Origin: Tipula vernalis
Lineage: Eukaryota > Arthropoda > Insecta > Diptera > Tipulidae
Direction of reading: 5' to 3'
Assembly: GCA_958295665.1 (NCBI GenBank)
Contig: OY282559.1
Location: 258,174,245-258,238,244, forward strand
Length of the DNA stretch: 64,000 nucleotides
In this document: piece by piece, positions 49,501 to 59,529 of the stretch
How positions within the stretch are numbered: position 1 is the first letter of the stretch
Layout of the letters: each line of letters begins with the position of its first letter
Notes under the pieces: model-generated
Databases searched by the model: none
Told to the model about the DNA's origin: nothing
Seen by the model: only the letters and a program-made list of their open reading frames with translations
Program-made: the position numbers and the translations under genes

Positions 49501-51170
49501 AGTTTCAACCTAACTGGCCATAAATATAGTTTGCTAAAGGTTCAATTTGAAGTGTAAAACCCGTATAATAGATATTCGATATTATTAAACATGTGATACT
49601 AAAGATTATTCGAGATTCTTAGAGATTTTTCTTTATTTTTCAAGATTGTTCTAGAACTTTAAGTTTGTTTGAGTTTTTCGGATATATTCGATTTTTTGGT
49701 AAATGTAGAGCTTAGTCGAAATATCTTCTCATCTCAATGTTAGTCGAAATAAGCAAGGATAAATCGATACTTTCGAGATCATCGTTGAAAATGTCTTGTT
49801 TTTTCGAAAGAATCTCGAACGTTATCAATTTCAATTTTGCAATGTACCAAAAGAAAATCCTGTTCCAGATCTGTCAGGGTGCACGCACTAAACCAAAAGT
49901 TAAATTCCGGTTGTAGAAGATTTGGTGGTATTCATGGCCAACCGGATTGCTTTTAGACAGTCGGATCTTTAAATTTCTTTTTGTCTCAACAGCCTTAGCT
50001 CGAGGATGGCAAACTGGTGTAAGTTTTTCATAAATAACAAATATATCATTATTTTCACTAAACAAAGCACACATTGAGTGCCACTATCACATCTTACTCG
50101 TTTTGGTAGACCATATTAAAGAGAAACTCTTCAAGAAGAGTGCAGTTTGAAGAGGAATTAGCTCAACCCATTTAGCAGTAGGCTCTTCGTGTTTGCTTTC
50201 ACACACGTACATTATAAGATTTATTCACCAAATGCTAACAAAACTTAAAATTAAATTGAAGTCGCTACGTACGAGGGAAGGGTGAAAATCGGCTACATTT
50301 TGAATAAAGAGTAGCCTCCTTTTGGCTCGATACACCCAGGCTCAATGATAGTCTAATTCTTTTAGACTATCTAAGAAATACGATTTGTCGAACTCTACAA
50401 AATAGGCCAAATCCGACCAATTTGGCGGCGGCGACAGAAGCCGAGTATCGTTTTAGAAGAAGACTTTTTTCATACTCAAATGTTTATGTAGGATGTTCCG
50501 TACGCAGTCGCCTGAGATGTTTGATATTTTAACAATAACTCTAATCTTCACTCGGCAATCGGCCAAGACGTTACCCTGAATTTTGTTAACCACTTCTTCG
50601 TCCCTCGTGCTTGTTCGACTCCATCGAAATTCAGTAAATCACATCGCCTTACAAGCAAACCTCGTGGAGAAGTTAAATATTTCGAGCTACTTACAAAACT
50701 GGGGTGCCATATTAAAATAGTTTTGCCAACAATGACAATAATTATAAAGGCATATTTGAGAATAATATTAAATATATTCTTAATTTATCGTAAGTTCGAA
50801 GGAACAACGTAAAAATAAAAGTGTCTGCTTCTCTTCTACATAAGTCTTCTCATAAGTTCTATTTTGCTAAGGGAATAAATTTAAAAAAATCGTTTCAAGG
50901 ATTACATGCACTTTTGTTGTTTAAATTAAATTTTCAAATATTTCGTACCTCGTTTATAATATGCTTTGTAAGCATGAAAATAAATAAAGAAGAAAAAATC
51001 TTTTTTAAGGCCCAAATGAAAATTAATTTTTCAAAATGTATCAATAATCGACAATAAATTGAAATGAATCCCAACCAATAAATTTAAATATTACTTACAT
51101 GACCGAATTTATGGTAGAGAAGAAAATCTTCCGCCGATTGGCCAACTTCATCTGATTTCCAGCTGATAAA
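31264..51170 (-). CDS. NDRG: NDRG-family alpha/beta-hydrolase-like protein, C-terminal exons
   Basis: Member of the N-myc downstream-regulated family, alpha/beta-hydrolase-fold proteins without a known catalytic activity. They are linked to signalling, stress response and trafficking. Four exons join in phase with GT-AG borders: 51170-51099, 40186-40071, 39969-39807 and 31545-31264 (stop). The translation runs through WKSDEVGQSAEDFLLYHKFG, DKDKIVAEYQNRLRGTLNSK, KVDILLITGMLSPYASVVEK, GDVLADAPAKVAQSILLFCK and a Ser/Gly-rich tail with RLSRGMSMEEYDKPNIRRLS. This is the C-terminal cap and last strands of the fold plus the phosphorylatable tail typical of NDRGs; by memory it is closest to Drosophila CG2082. 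The N-terminal exons (RT-fold start, nucleophile region) are not found up to 64000. Introns of 10.9 kb and 8.3 kb contain transposons in both orientations; the 178 other bases between the two middle exons form a short intron of about 100 bp. Confidence 0.85.
31546..32506. other. Intron sequence without other features
   Basis: AT-rich intron of the NDRG-like gene. No readable protein and no clear inverted repeat. Confidence 0.4.
32507..34962 (-). pseudogene. Ty3/gypsy pol remnant in the NDRG intron
   Basis: Reads from the RT palm (34962-34633: MPFGLCNAPSVFQRLIN and YLDDLLIAT) through RNase H (TELHTDASSLGLGAVLLQ; ADALSRNP) to integrase: HKQVSHKS, then CINCLF zinc site, with FDTIHADHLGYF as the first catalytic Asp (34160-33558). 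After a break the integrase C-terminal part is at 33366-32965, where the usual Glu position reads SANCQADAINR (Asp instead). A GPY/F-type segment (YRRPYQIHKVLDRDRFIVKD) is at about 32690-32540. A 265-bp stretch between 32700 and 32965 interrupts it. Gag, protease and the first half of RT are missing: the element stops at 34962, where the RTE-like LINE begins. Confidence 0.85.
35061..35939 (+). pseudogene. LINE apurinic/apyrimidinic endonuclease domain
   Basis: Nicks the target DNA for target-primed reverse transcription. The frame shows TPGTWNIRGINN, CGLQETNMSS (catalytic Glu), RGVGILVQKN, VVILGDFNAHIG (catalytic Asp/Asn) and SISDHRLIWLHC (terminal SDH). All conserved APE motifs are visible, so this domain is well preserved. 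TWNIRG and the spacing suit the RTE group. The frame stops at 35939, before the RT. Confidence 0.85.
36390..37682 (+). pseudogene. LINE reverse transcriptase, broken
   Basis: Parts in several frames: APGQDGVPIDLY (about 36447), YKIYAKLLLDRL, then QAAFLTHRSTDDHMYTIRRI and LDLTKAFDTI (36633-36950). Then a stop, GVKQGCPLSPRLFTFILNEV and ILTYADDFVLVTR (about 36990-37150), more stops, and the thumb region with IMYDTVIVPMLTYGLKTAAL (37380-37682). The YADD centre is kept but stops and frameshifts rule out a product. Confidence 0.8.
38031..39806. other. Intron remainder, no gene seen
   Basis: AT-rich. Short open frames have no motif and I see no inverted repeat. It may include the UTR of the LINE at its left side. 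Confidence 0.4.
39807..39969 (-). CDS. NDRG: NDRG-like, penultimate exon of the four
   Basis: Acceptor GTTTGCAG and donor GTAAGTAA on the minus strand. 163 bp, entered in phase 2 and left in phase 0. It encodes KVDILLITGMLSPYASVVEK and IERAGDVLADA, the last beta-strand and helix of the hydrolase fold. Confidence 0.85.
40071..40186 (-). CDS. NDRG: NDRG-like, second of the four exons
   Basis: Acceptor ATTATAG/CAAATTGATG and donor ATGAG/GTATGT. 116 bp. It encodes DKDKIVAEYQNRLRGTLNSK and GQYVKAFM, part of the cap region. Confidence 0.85.
40190..41265. other. Intron sequence, no gene seen
   Basis: AT-rich, with homopolymers (for example the T-run at 40938-40951). No feature supported. Confidence 0.4.
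41270..44225 (-). pseudogene. Ty3/gypsy gag-pol remnant in the NDRG intron
   Basis: The order on the minus strand is gag tail (44221-43919), protease-to-RT spacer (43690-43343, with VSLLVGHQYTEQEHV), RT pieces (42749-42561 with FTSFDLSSGYYQVPV; 42613-42431 with MHFGLCNAPAVFQLLIN and ACLDDIIIPA), then RNase H end and integrase (42404-41637, ADALSQNP, then INTDW; VQIDHVRPYGATK). An integrase tail (ANGQVERVNRVV) follows near 41600, with stops. YxDD reads CLDD, and most of RNase H is deleted between the RT and ADALSQNP. On the coding strand AGGGGGAG near 41280 could be the polypurine tract before a 3' LTR. No LTR pair was found. Confidence 0.8.
44226..45353. other. Intron sequence, no gene seen
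   Basis: Possibly the leader of the gypsy element at its left. Short frames lack motifs. Confidence 0.4.
45354..46376. mobile_element. Foldback element with tandem-repeat arms (FB-1)
   Basis: The outer ends match inverted: left ATATACCGGTAAGACCTCGG against right, reversed, ATATATCCTGTAAAACCTAGG in part, then TAATTGG, TCTC and ATTTCCGA words on both sides. Inside, ~107-bp units run in reverse orientation at about 45480-45800 and forward at 45810-46260 (TTTCATCATAATCGG, AGAATCCCATTTCCAT). So the whole is a long imperfect palindrome made of tandem repeats, with no coding capacity. It lies in the NDRG intron. Confidence 0.75.
46380..48656. other. Intron sequence, no gene seen
   Basis: Contains several CCCGGGATTT/AATCCCGG words at 46410-46550. 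At 48290-48350 there is a ~60-bp segment shared with 28370-28430 (AGAGCCTTC, ATAGCCATAATCAT, TTTTTTAGAAGCTTTTTT). No gene. Confidence 0.4.
48657..49567. mobile_element. Foldback element with tandem-repeat arms (FB-2)
   Basis: The left end ATATAGGTTTTACACTTCAA, then ATTGAACCT, AGCAAA, TATAT and GGCCA, matches the right end inverted (GGTTCAATTTGAAGTGTAAA at 49539-49558). Identity runs at least to the unit word ATCCGCGATGGAAATGGG and its complement. ~107-bp units are reversed at 48690-48900 and forward at 49160-49530, with about 200 bp between. No coding capacity. Confidence 0.85.
49874..50240 (-). pseudogene. Retrotransposon integrase core fragment
   Basis: Minus-strand pieces read TAKWVELIPLQTA, then after a break YGLPKRVRCDSGTQ (second catalytic Asp region) and TPVCHPRAKAVETKRNLKIR (Glu region). 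The order and spacing are those of a Ty3/gypsy integrase core. Stops and frame changes show a dead fragment of about 120 codons. No other domain is next to it. Confidence 0.6.
50455..50602 (-). pseudogene. mariner transposase N-terminal fragment
   Basis: The open stretch DEEVVNKIQGNVLADCRVKI, then ISGDCVRNILHKHLSMKK, matches the second helix-turn-helix of mariner transposases (pattern 'vLaDrRvKvrei..isxxxvxxILHexLgmkK'). About 49 codons remain. The DDD catalytic domain is absent. Confidence 0.7.
51099..51170 (-). CDS. NDRG: NDRG-like, first of the four exons seen
   Basis: Acceptor TTTACAG/TTTATCAGC and donor GGTCAT/GTAAGTAA. 72 bp = 24 codons, FISWKSDEVGQSAEDFLLYH and on to KFGH. Phase 0 on both sides. 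Further 5' exons must lie to the right, in the window's unread intron or beyond it. Confidence 0.8.
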
Positions 51171-52967
51171 CTGTAAATATAAATAAAAAATAAAAAAATT
51201 ATTGTTTAGGTACATAATATTCAATATTTTAATTTTCATTATAAAAAGCAAAACAACAAAATAAAATTTGAGTCTGTCCGACTCCTCGAACGATACTTTT
51301 CCCTCAAGGCATCCGTTGTAGATCACCAAACCGACCATTTATATTTTACAAATATTTTCCATTATTTTGGGCAGAGTCCTTAAAAGATGTCACCGGTTTT
51401 TTCTGGCTTCGTTAATTATCTTTTGTCACAAAGCATTTCATTTTCTATATCTACCAGCGCCGTTTTCTTAAAACTGCTTCACCCTAAAGGCGTATTATTA
51501 TTTTTAAGGTGTCGTATAGTAATTTGCTATTACTATTTATATACGACCTTTAATACCAAGAGAATTTATTACTCAGGAACAATACCTTTAAATGCGGTTT
51601 TATTAAAGCAGTTCACAAAATAATGTATCGATCAACATGTCTTTGAAATTTCAATCATTAAAATGTCATAAAATATCAATAAAACATCACAGAAATGTCA
51701 ATGTCAGAAATTTCAATGTCTTAAAGACACATAGGAAATAATTATTGGTGTATTATTAATAGAGAATTTAACACAAGCTGCTTATTATTAAAATCTATCT
51801 TTGTACAAAATTTCGACCAGAACTATCAATATTTGGAAGGACCTAAATCGTCGAGAACTGTGAAAATCTGGAACCCGATTACAATACTTACCCAATATAA
51901 CTTTGTTATAGTGGGAAAAGTAAAAAGGTTGAGTTTTGTGTTCTGCGCAGAGGTTGTGAAGGATTTATAATTATAATATTCCAATCTCTAATATTTCGGT
52001 TGTATTTGTATTTGTAATCCTTAATTTATATGCGCGTTTCCTTCCGTTGATATTGTTAAATAAATATCACAATCATTACCAATTTTAATTAATTTTTGTT
52101 TTTATTGTTGTTCTTGCGTACAAAATCAAAAAATAGAATCCCTTAAGGATCATGTATTTATAAATAGAAAGCAATTGCTTCACAAAATTTAACCAGTCTC
52201 TAAACACAAAATAATTGTATTCTCTTAAATAAAATCAATTGAATTATTATTGTACTCCTTGTGTAGTATATAGGCTAAACAAAATATAAGCTGTAAAACT
52301 TCAACTTGAACAAGGATTTGGGACAAATTAAAATGTAACCATTAAAAAAAAAAATAAAAATTACGTAAAAATCTAAATATAAATATTCTAAACCATGAAT
52401 GTATTAAATCGAATGTTGAAAAGGATTAAGTTGTTTTTTGTGAATTTACTTACCTTAAACGTACAAGTACGTTTATAAAGGGGTGCCGCATTTAAAAAAA
52501 AATGACAGATTTAACGTAAACATTTTTATTAAATTTGGTATAAAAAAAGGTTAGCGTTAGTGATATCGAGAAGTTTGGTTTTAAATCAAATCGATTGTGT
52601 TACTTGTATTTGGGCGCAACACTACGGAAAATTAACTTTATCTTTATCCCCTTTGTTTTTTTTTTCGATTTTGTTCAGGTCACATGAACTCCGGAAATAA
52701 TTTTTTAAACATTTTTTTTTGCGTTCAAATCATCCCCAAATAATGTTACAACAAAATACGTAAAATTGTGAATAATATTCAATACGGTAGTCTATATAGC
52801 AATTATGATTTACGACAGGTTTCAAAAGATTAATGATTTTTGTTTTTGTCGTTTCTGGTTCAATTAAATTGATAGTCACGATTCTTAATTTGTATTTTAT
52901 AGCGAGATTGAAACCAATTTAGTGCATTAAAAATGTTACCGGAAACATGTTCCGGGAGTTCCTAATT
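51171..52967. other. Probable intron, no gene seen
   Basis: AT-rich. A donor-like GTTTAAG/GTAAGTAA occurs on the minus strand at about 52450 without a convincing exon. Confidence 0.4.
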
Positions 52968-53267
52968 TTAGAATTTGGAAGGTTTAGAATGAGTGCATAT
53001 CTCATTTTTCATGATTTCGTAATACAAGGGTGTGGCACGTTGACCTTTTATTGATTTATAATATAATATTTGACGCTTAGATATTCGGATATATTTGCCT
53101 ATTGTCAACAGTCTTTCAAAATATCGTTTATATAAACCGCGATTATCCACAGCAGTCTTTTCAAGAGATCCAAACACCATGCCAGTAATTGGTAAAATAT
53201 AAAGCCTACAAAATCTCACGTTTTCAGCATGGAAGTTTTTCAACATTAAATGAAGCTTTGAATCCAA
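52968..53267 (-). CDS. Unidentified 99-codon open frame
   Basis: A protein-like frame with mixed composition (LYKRYFERLLTIGKYIRISK) ends with TAA at 52968. There is no ATG at its 5' end; an acceptor-like CTTTTCCTACAG lies just upstream at about 53289, so it could be a terminal exon. I do not recognise the family. It could also be a retroelement scrap. Confidence 0.25.
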   Translation of the reverse strand: MDSKLHLMLKNFHAENVRFCRLYILPITGMVFGSLEKTAVDNRGLYKRYFERLLTIGKYIRISKRQILYYKSIKGQRATPLYYEIMKNEICTHSKPSKF

Positions 53268-53552
53268 TTCTACTATACCTCAACTGTAGGAAAAGTAGAA
53301 ATTGCAAACAAGCGACCTTTAAGCCATTAATAACTACTTTCATAACTACTTACTTCTTACTAATTTTCAATTCTCTACAACTCTCTGACCTAAGCCTTAA
53401 GACGCGTTTTAGAAACTCAGATTTAAACTGTAACATGCGGAACTTTTAGAGAAATCATATTAGTACCACTGCATATATTTGAGAGGGCTTAATGATGCCA
53501 TACACTTGCTGAGAATGCTTTCTCAGAAAGTATTGTTCTTACTCTACCAAGA

Positions 53553-53690
53553 GAGATCGATAGAGAGAGAGAGATATAGAGAGAGATCGATAGAGAGAGA
53601 GAGCGAGAGAGAGAGAGATAGAGAGAGAGCGAGAGAGAAAGAGAGGTACAGAGAAAGAAAGAGAGAAAAGGAGAGAGAAAATATTTATGA
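53553..53690. repeat. (GA)n-rich microsatellite
   Basis: About 140 bp of GAGAGA with ATC/GAT, C and A interruptions. Long Arg/Glu or Ser/Leu frames across it are artefacts. Confidence 0.95.
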
Positions 53691-53819
53691 GATAGCGAGA
53701 AAGTTAAGCAGAGAGATGGAAGGCAAAGAAAGAAGGAGACTGGAAAAATTAAATAGGCAAGAGTCTCATTATTTACAATTTTTATTGAAAACGTTTGCCA
53801 CACAATTAAAAATTTAATT

Positions 53820-54329
53820 GATATATTCTTGTGTTTTGTGCAAAATAAAGACAGACAGTGGATTTAATGCTAGTTGCACCTACAATACACACGCTGCTCA
53901 ATGACATGAGCGACCGTCAACATTAACATTTAAATTTGATTCGCCAAGGAGATTAGCTAAACTTAGATGCAGTACCGTGGCAAATTTAGAGTACCTCGAT
54001 CTAGACACTGGCAAGGTTTTATGCTTTAATTTAAGCAAGAAAATCTGTTGGTATTTCGTTCGTAGTTTGGGATACTTAATATGGATTTCTCTTCGCACAA
54101 ATAAACATTAAACTTATTCTTTAATTTATTTTATAATTATTTATTTATTTAATCAAAAATCATTACAGCTCGACAATTATTTGGCATTTTCAGTCTGCTC
54201 TAAAATTCCGATACGGCGACATGCCGACCACCAACGCGCGGTGTTAAAATGGTGGTTCCAAATAATAAATTAAATTGTATAGTTCTATGACAAAATAATA
54301 AATTTTAATAAATAAACAAATTAAATATT
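53820..54329. other. No gene seen
   Basis: AT-rich. It may contain the decayed 3' end of the gypsy element to its right. Confidence 0.35.
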
Positions 54330-57300
54330 TACACCGTTAAACTATATTTTATGCTCTTTATATTCATTTGACTGAAGATCATCTGGAACATAAACTGTTT
54401 GTTTAGATTGTCGAGGTTAAGAAAACTTAACTTTTTGTATTTGTTCTCGCAGAATATTGACAAAATTGTTTGGATCAGGAGTTGGTTCGATGTTTGATGA
54501 AAAAAATTCTCCTGGAATTTTTAAAGTTTCGCCATACACAAGTTCAGCAGGTGAATGTTTGATATCTTCTTTGATAGTAACTCGAATACCTAGTAATACC
54601 CAAGAAATTTCGTCATACCAGTTTACTGTATTTCCACGAGCCATGAGGGAGGATTTAAGAATTCTGTGAAATCGCTCTACCATTCCGTTCGATTGCGGAT
54701 GGTAGGCTGTTGTGCAGATACGATGACATCCAAGAAAGCATGTTAGTTCGGAGAACAGTTTCGATTCAAACTGAGAACCTTGATTCCATGGTTATCTCTA
54801 ATGGAATACCAAACCTCGGTATGTACTGAGAAACGAACGGTTTAGCTACAGTTACGAGCAGACATGTCTGGTATTGGATAGGCTTCGGGCCATCTAGTGT
54901 ATCGGTCAACAATGGTAAAAATATATGAACATCCATTTGATGTTGGAAGTGGCCCAACCAAATCCAAATGGATGTGTGAAAATCTTGCTTGAGGAATACT
55001 AAATGTACCATGGGCAGACTTTGTATGACGGTTAACTTTACTTCGTTGGCAAGCTATACAAGATTTCGTCCATTCAGCACAATCTTTATTTAAGTTTGGC
55101 CAAAAATACCTGGATGCTACCAATTTTCGTGATGCCCGTATCCCTGGGTGAGATAATTTGTGTAACTGCTCAAAAACACTTCTTCTCACAGATGATGGAA
55201 CAAATGGACGTTGCTTTCCAGTTGATGTATCACACCATAAACGTTCTTTGGTAAACGGCAAATCGGTCAATTTGAATTTGAATTTTGAATTCGGCTTCCT
55301 GTGTTGGGAGGAAACAAGAATTTTTAGTTTATCATCCGACACCTGTAAATTAAGAATAGCTTGAGCAATAGAATCCATAGCATCGATATTGACAGTAGAT
55401 ATACTTGGGCTACCTAGTCGAGACAGACAATCTACGATCACATTATTTTTCCCACTAATATGTCTTATATCGTTGGTGAATTGAGCGATATAATCTAAGT
55501 GTCTAGATTGACGTGGACTACGTTCTGTTTTAGAGGTAATTGCGCTTGTCAGTGGTCTATGATCTGTATACCATATATCGTGAATTCTCTACCTTCGATG
55601 TAATATCTAAAATGCTTAAGGGCTAGATATATACCAAGTAATTCTCTGTCAAATGTGGAATACTTAATTTCAGTTGGAGAGAGCTTTTTCGAATAGAACG
55701 CCAAGGGTTCCCATTGACTGTTATTATACTGTTCGAGTACCGCTCCAATTGCCCAATTAGACGCATCAGTGGTAATATTAAGAGATGCTTCATCTTTTGA
55801 ATGAGCCCATAATGTACAGGAGGCTAGCGCGTCTTTACACTTTTTAAACCACTCTTCACAATCTTCTAGCCATGTAAATGTATTTTTCTTTGATTTAATT
55901 TTTATCATAGAATCTAGGTGAGAATGTAATGGTGCCAACAGATGAGCGCTGTTCTGAATAGATCGACTGTAATAGTTGATCATTCCAATAAATTGTTGTA
56001 ACTGCTTAATAGAAGATGGTGACGGATAATTAGAGATTACTTCAACTCTAGATTGTGATGGAGAAATTCCTTGCTTTGAAATTGTATGTCCAAGAAAATC
56101 CAACGATGAAACTCCAAAGATACATTTTGACGATTTGATGTTTAACCCAAATTCAGCTAAACGACTAAATAATTTTCTTAAATGTGTTTTATGCTCTTCT
56201 TCAATTTTGCTAAATACCAAGATGTCATCTATATACGTAAATACGAAGTCTAAACCATTTACCACTAAGTTATAAACCTTTGAAAGATTTGACTAGCATT
56301 TCGTAAACCAAACGGCATTCGATTAAACTCAAAAAGACCGAATCTCAGTCTTATAAATGTCTTCCTGAGCGACTGGTATGTGGTGGTAAGCTTTGACCAA
56401 GTCTATTTTTGAAAATACCTCACAACCATATAGATTCATCGCAAAATTATGCAGATGAGGTATCGGATATCTATCCGGGATAGTAATAGCATTTAGTCGG
56501 CGGTAATCTCCGCAGGGTCGCTAATCGTTACTTTCTTTTTTGGTTACTAGGTGAAGCGGCGAGAAAACGCACGATGAGGAAGGACGACAAATTCCCAACT
56601 GCACCATGTGCTGAAACTCTAATTTTGCAGCTTTATCTTTTACTGAATCCAATCTTCGGGGAGTACAAAATGGTAATGGACCTTTTGTCTCAATATAATG
56701 GACGATAGTATGTTTCACTGGTACATCATATGGGATTAGCGACGAGCGATAGAAATTCTTGTAACAAGAAACTGTAATTATTTTCCAGTATGTAGTATAG
56801 TGGCGAAGGCGTAACTGGGTCGTATCTGCTAATAGCATTAACTACCATGTTAGTTTCCCTGTCAACCAAACATTTCCCTTGTAGGTCGACTAATAAGCCA
56901 AATTTAGTTAAAAAATCGGCACTAATTATTGGCCTATTCACGGATGCTAGTGTAAACGGGTGAATAAAACTTCGTCTTAACCCTAAATCGAGATGCAACA
57001 ATTTTTTCCCAAATGTAGTAATTGTTGAACCATTTGCAGCTGACAAAAAACATTCTGGATCTTTTACACATCGACCGACAATGTATATGGGACAACTGAA
57101 AGATCTGCTCTAGTATCTACTAAAAATGACAATTTATTTCTTAAATCTCTAATAAACAGGCGGCGTTGGTTGTTGTTTCCACTATTAGCCGCAACAACAG
57201 AGGAATTTACTAGTTTTTTGTATGGAAACTAGTTGCATTTGATTCATCATTTGATTGAAAACTGCAAGGTTTATCACACTTGTTGGCTTTAATACCGAAT

Positions 57301-57835
57301 TTAAAATGATACCAACAAAGTGGTCTCAGTTGCAAGTTACGTGTACGATTTCGGATATGCGAACGACTAGAATTTCGCCATCGCGACTGACCCCGACTTT
57401 TACTGTTTTCATTATTAAAATAACTTCGTACCATAGATTTCAGTTCGCTGATCTCTTTTTCAAGACGGTCTACCTTCAGTGTCATTACATTAGTAGATGG
57501 AGTAGGACCAATCGAAGATACATTTGCTGAAGTATAAGAAGCATCGTGAATTTTATCTGCTAGATCAGTTAATTCAGATACATCTTTCTTATCATTAACC
57601 AATGGTATTAGCGCAATATTATTGTAGAAGGTAATCGCCTCAACCAAAGTTTTCTAATTAAATTATCACCGAACGTATTTGACACACCGGCTAATTGCTT
57701 CATGTATCTATACAATTCGGATGGTCTTTTATCTCCTAATTGTGTGTTGGACAACAGTTCTTCGATCCCGAATTTAAAATAAAGAACTTTATTAGTAAAC
57801 GATAATGCCCCGTACGGCCGACTTCCGGCGCTAAT
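54330..57835 (-). pseudogene. Ty3/gypsy element, most of gag-pol, damaged
   Basis: From right to left: gag end (57835-57650 with LGDKRPSELYRYMKQLAG; then 57647-57210, a coiled stretch and an Arg/Ser-rich linker leading to CWYHFKFGIKANKC); protease at about 57170-57090 (FLVDTRADLSVVP, the catalytic DTG mutated to DTR); RT (56838-56521, a single stop near 56518, then [20 protein letters not shown] and [14 protein letters not shown]; 56265-55549 with YIDDILVFSK and FLGHTISKQGI); RNase H (NITTDASNWAIGAVLEQ); integrase (55441-54842: LHKLSHPGIRASRKLV, CIACQRSKVNRH, HIHLDLVGPLP; 54683-54417: MVERFHRILK). At least one in-frame stop and several frameshifts are present. The 5' part of gag and both LTRs were not found. 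Confidence 0.85.
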
Positions 57836-58365
57836 TAAGTGTGCCGCTCATTAAAACAAATTCGTAGAATTTAAGCTCAACAAAATAAAAGTTTTATTTC
57901 AAAAATTTTGTAAACAAATTTGAAGATTTGATGCTATTTTTTGTAGATTGGCACTATACACAAAAATAATATTCGAGAGACCCCTTAGTATTTATGCCAA
58001 CCGCGGGTGCCAATAAGTAGAAATCTAAACTCGAAGCATCAAAAAAAGGAAAATAAAAAACAAAATATTACTTGTATGTATTTTCCTCTTTGGCCGAATT
58101 AACTCCGCGAGCCGAAAATTTTTGTTTGGTCAAATGAAATCATTTTCAATATGAATTAAATCTGCGACATCTAATTTTTTTAAAATGAAATAATTTGTTG
58201 GATTGCAAAATATTAAAGATTTTATTCTTTTAATTTATAATTAAAAATAAATTAATTTCGCGGCGGAATTAATTCATAGATAAAAAGTTAGAAATTAATT
58301 TATTTTTTTGTCTGTATCAACTTCGAGAATATTTTTTTTTATTAATTTCAAGACGTCTCTATAAT
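57836..58365. other. No gene seen
   Basis: AT-rich. It contains a small palindrome around AATTAATTTCGCGGCGGAAT at about 58251. Confidence 0.4.
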
Positions 58366-58587
58366 ATTAATAAACCACCTTACCATCCTGAACTTAACCC
58401 CTTTGAAAATATATGGTGTATACTTAAGGAGCGCCTAAATGCAAATTCAAGAGCCTCATCAAGACAGAGAAATTGGGAAAATATCAATCGCAGACAGGAG
58501 AAAACATTCTGCCATTTATGGGGTCACGTGAAACCGTTTATAGGAAATCCTTTCCAGCGCATGACGCACAGGAGACGAAGTAATTAT
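58366..58587 (+). pseudogene. Tc1-like transposase C-terminal fragment
   Basis: The open stretch begins PPYHPELNPFENIWCILKER, the hallmark region of Tc1/IS630 transposases just before the last catalytic acidic residue (usual pattern PxYSPDLNPIExxW). It reads on to a TAA/TAG near 58585. The rest of the transposase and the TIRs are missing. Confidence 0.75.
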
Positions 58588-59164
58588 TAGAGGCAGCTGT
58601 AATGATACAACTGCAGTACATACAAGGCGTTTGGTACACTAGGGCATGTTTCAGTATGGAACGCTGCGGTAAATTTCAAAACGGTGTATTTCAGTATGGC
58701 ATTAAAAAACCAGGAAAATATTTAGAAAAATGGCGGAATCGTTTTCGCCTTATAAATAACATTTATGTGGCGCATACGAATAGGCACAAAACAAACATCC
58801 CTACAGGCACAAAACGGAAAATTTCAATTGTATAAAGCGATGGAAATGGGATTTTCATTTGGTTGCCAACTTTTTAAAGTGTTTCGCCCGCATCATATAG
58901 CTCAAGATACAAAGAAAAGTAAAAGTGTTGATGCTGAGATTCAGCGGCTGAAGAAGAACAAATCTAAAACAAATCACCGCTTATTAATAGAATTAATTAG
59001 CATTAGAAATTTACCTGAATTATCCCAGTGTGTTAAATTGACATTTCCCTTCCATTTAAATTATGTTGTTTTGTATTCAATTTGACGTTTCATTATTTTT
59101 ATTGCTGCATTAAAATCGAGCAGTTGCTGAATATAATTAAGTAAAATACTAATGTAGAGCTATT
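58588..59164. other. No identified gene
   Basis: Open frames of 77 and 106 codons at 58602-58835 and 58765-59085 have no motif that I recognise. No further structure. Confidence 0.35.
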
Positions 59165-59509
59165 TGTTGAGAGATGTCACTAAGATCAGTAAATATAATT
59201 TGAGTAGTATATGTTGTTAATTTAGATGGCTTCATAGGCAACACAAAAGAGTAAGAACACAGAGCTTAAAAACTGGATTGAGAATGAATAAAAAATATAG
59301 ATACAAGCGAGCCTTCATCTTGTGTAAACCAAAATAATTTGTCAATTAATTTAAATTATTAAAGTTTCAAGGCAATAGTTTTTTTTCATTTTTTGGAAAG
59401 ATATACGTGCATTCTGCAAAGCTAAGATGATATAGCGGAGTAACCAAATAGTTGCCAACGAATAATTTCTGTACCAGTTGGTTTGGAGCATCATATATCA
59501 AATAGAACA
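59165..59509 (+). repeat. Predicted 5' LTR of BEL element
   Basis: Starts TGTTGAGAGATG and ends AATAGAACA, so TGTT...AACA borders, one base before the PBS. The left border is inferred, because the second LTR is not in the window. Confidence 0.5.
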
Positions 59510-59510
59510 T

Positions 59511-59529
59511 TGGCGCCGAAACAGGGACC
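59511..59529 (+). promoter_or_regulatory. Primer binding site of BEL element
   Basis: TGGCGCCGAAACAGGGACC begins with TGG, complementary to the CCA end of a tRNA. It resembles Lys-tRNA-type sites. The exact tRNA was not determined. Confidence 0.6.

Noticed and set aside
50347..50371. Short perfect hairpin GATAGTCTAA...TTAGACTATC, terminator-like
   Set aside because: Rho-independent terminators do not apply in a nuclear animal genome; a 10-bp palindrome is expected by chance in a window of this length.
52440..52500. Possible extra NDRG exon ending GTTTAAG/GTAAGTAA on the minus strand
   Set aside because: The donor is good but the upstream translation does not read like the NDRG segment expected before WKSDEV, and no acceptor was clear.
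53479..53817. Long Arg/Glu-rich frame and its Ser/Leu-rich complement
   Set aside because: Both are translations of the (GA)n microsatellite and have no independent support.
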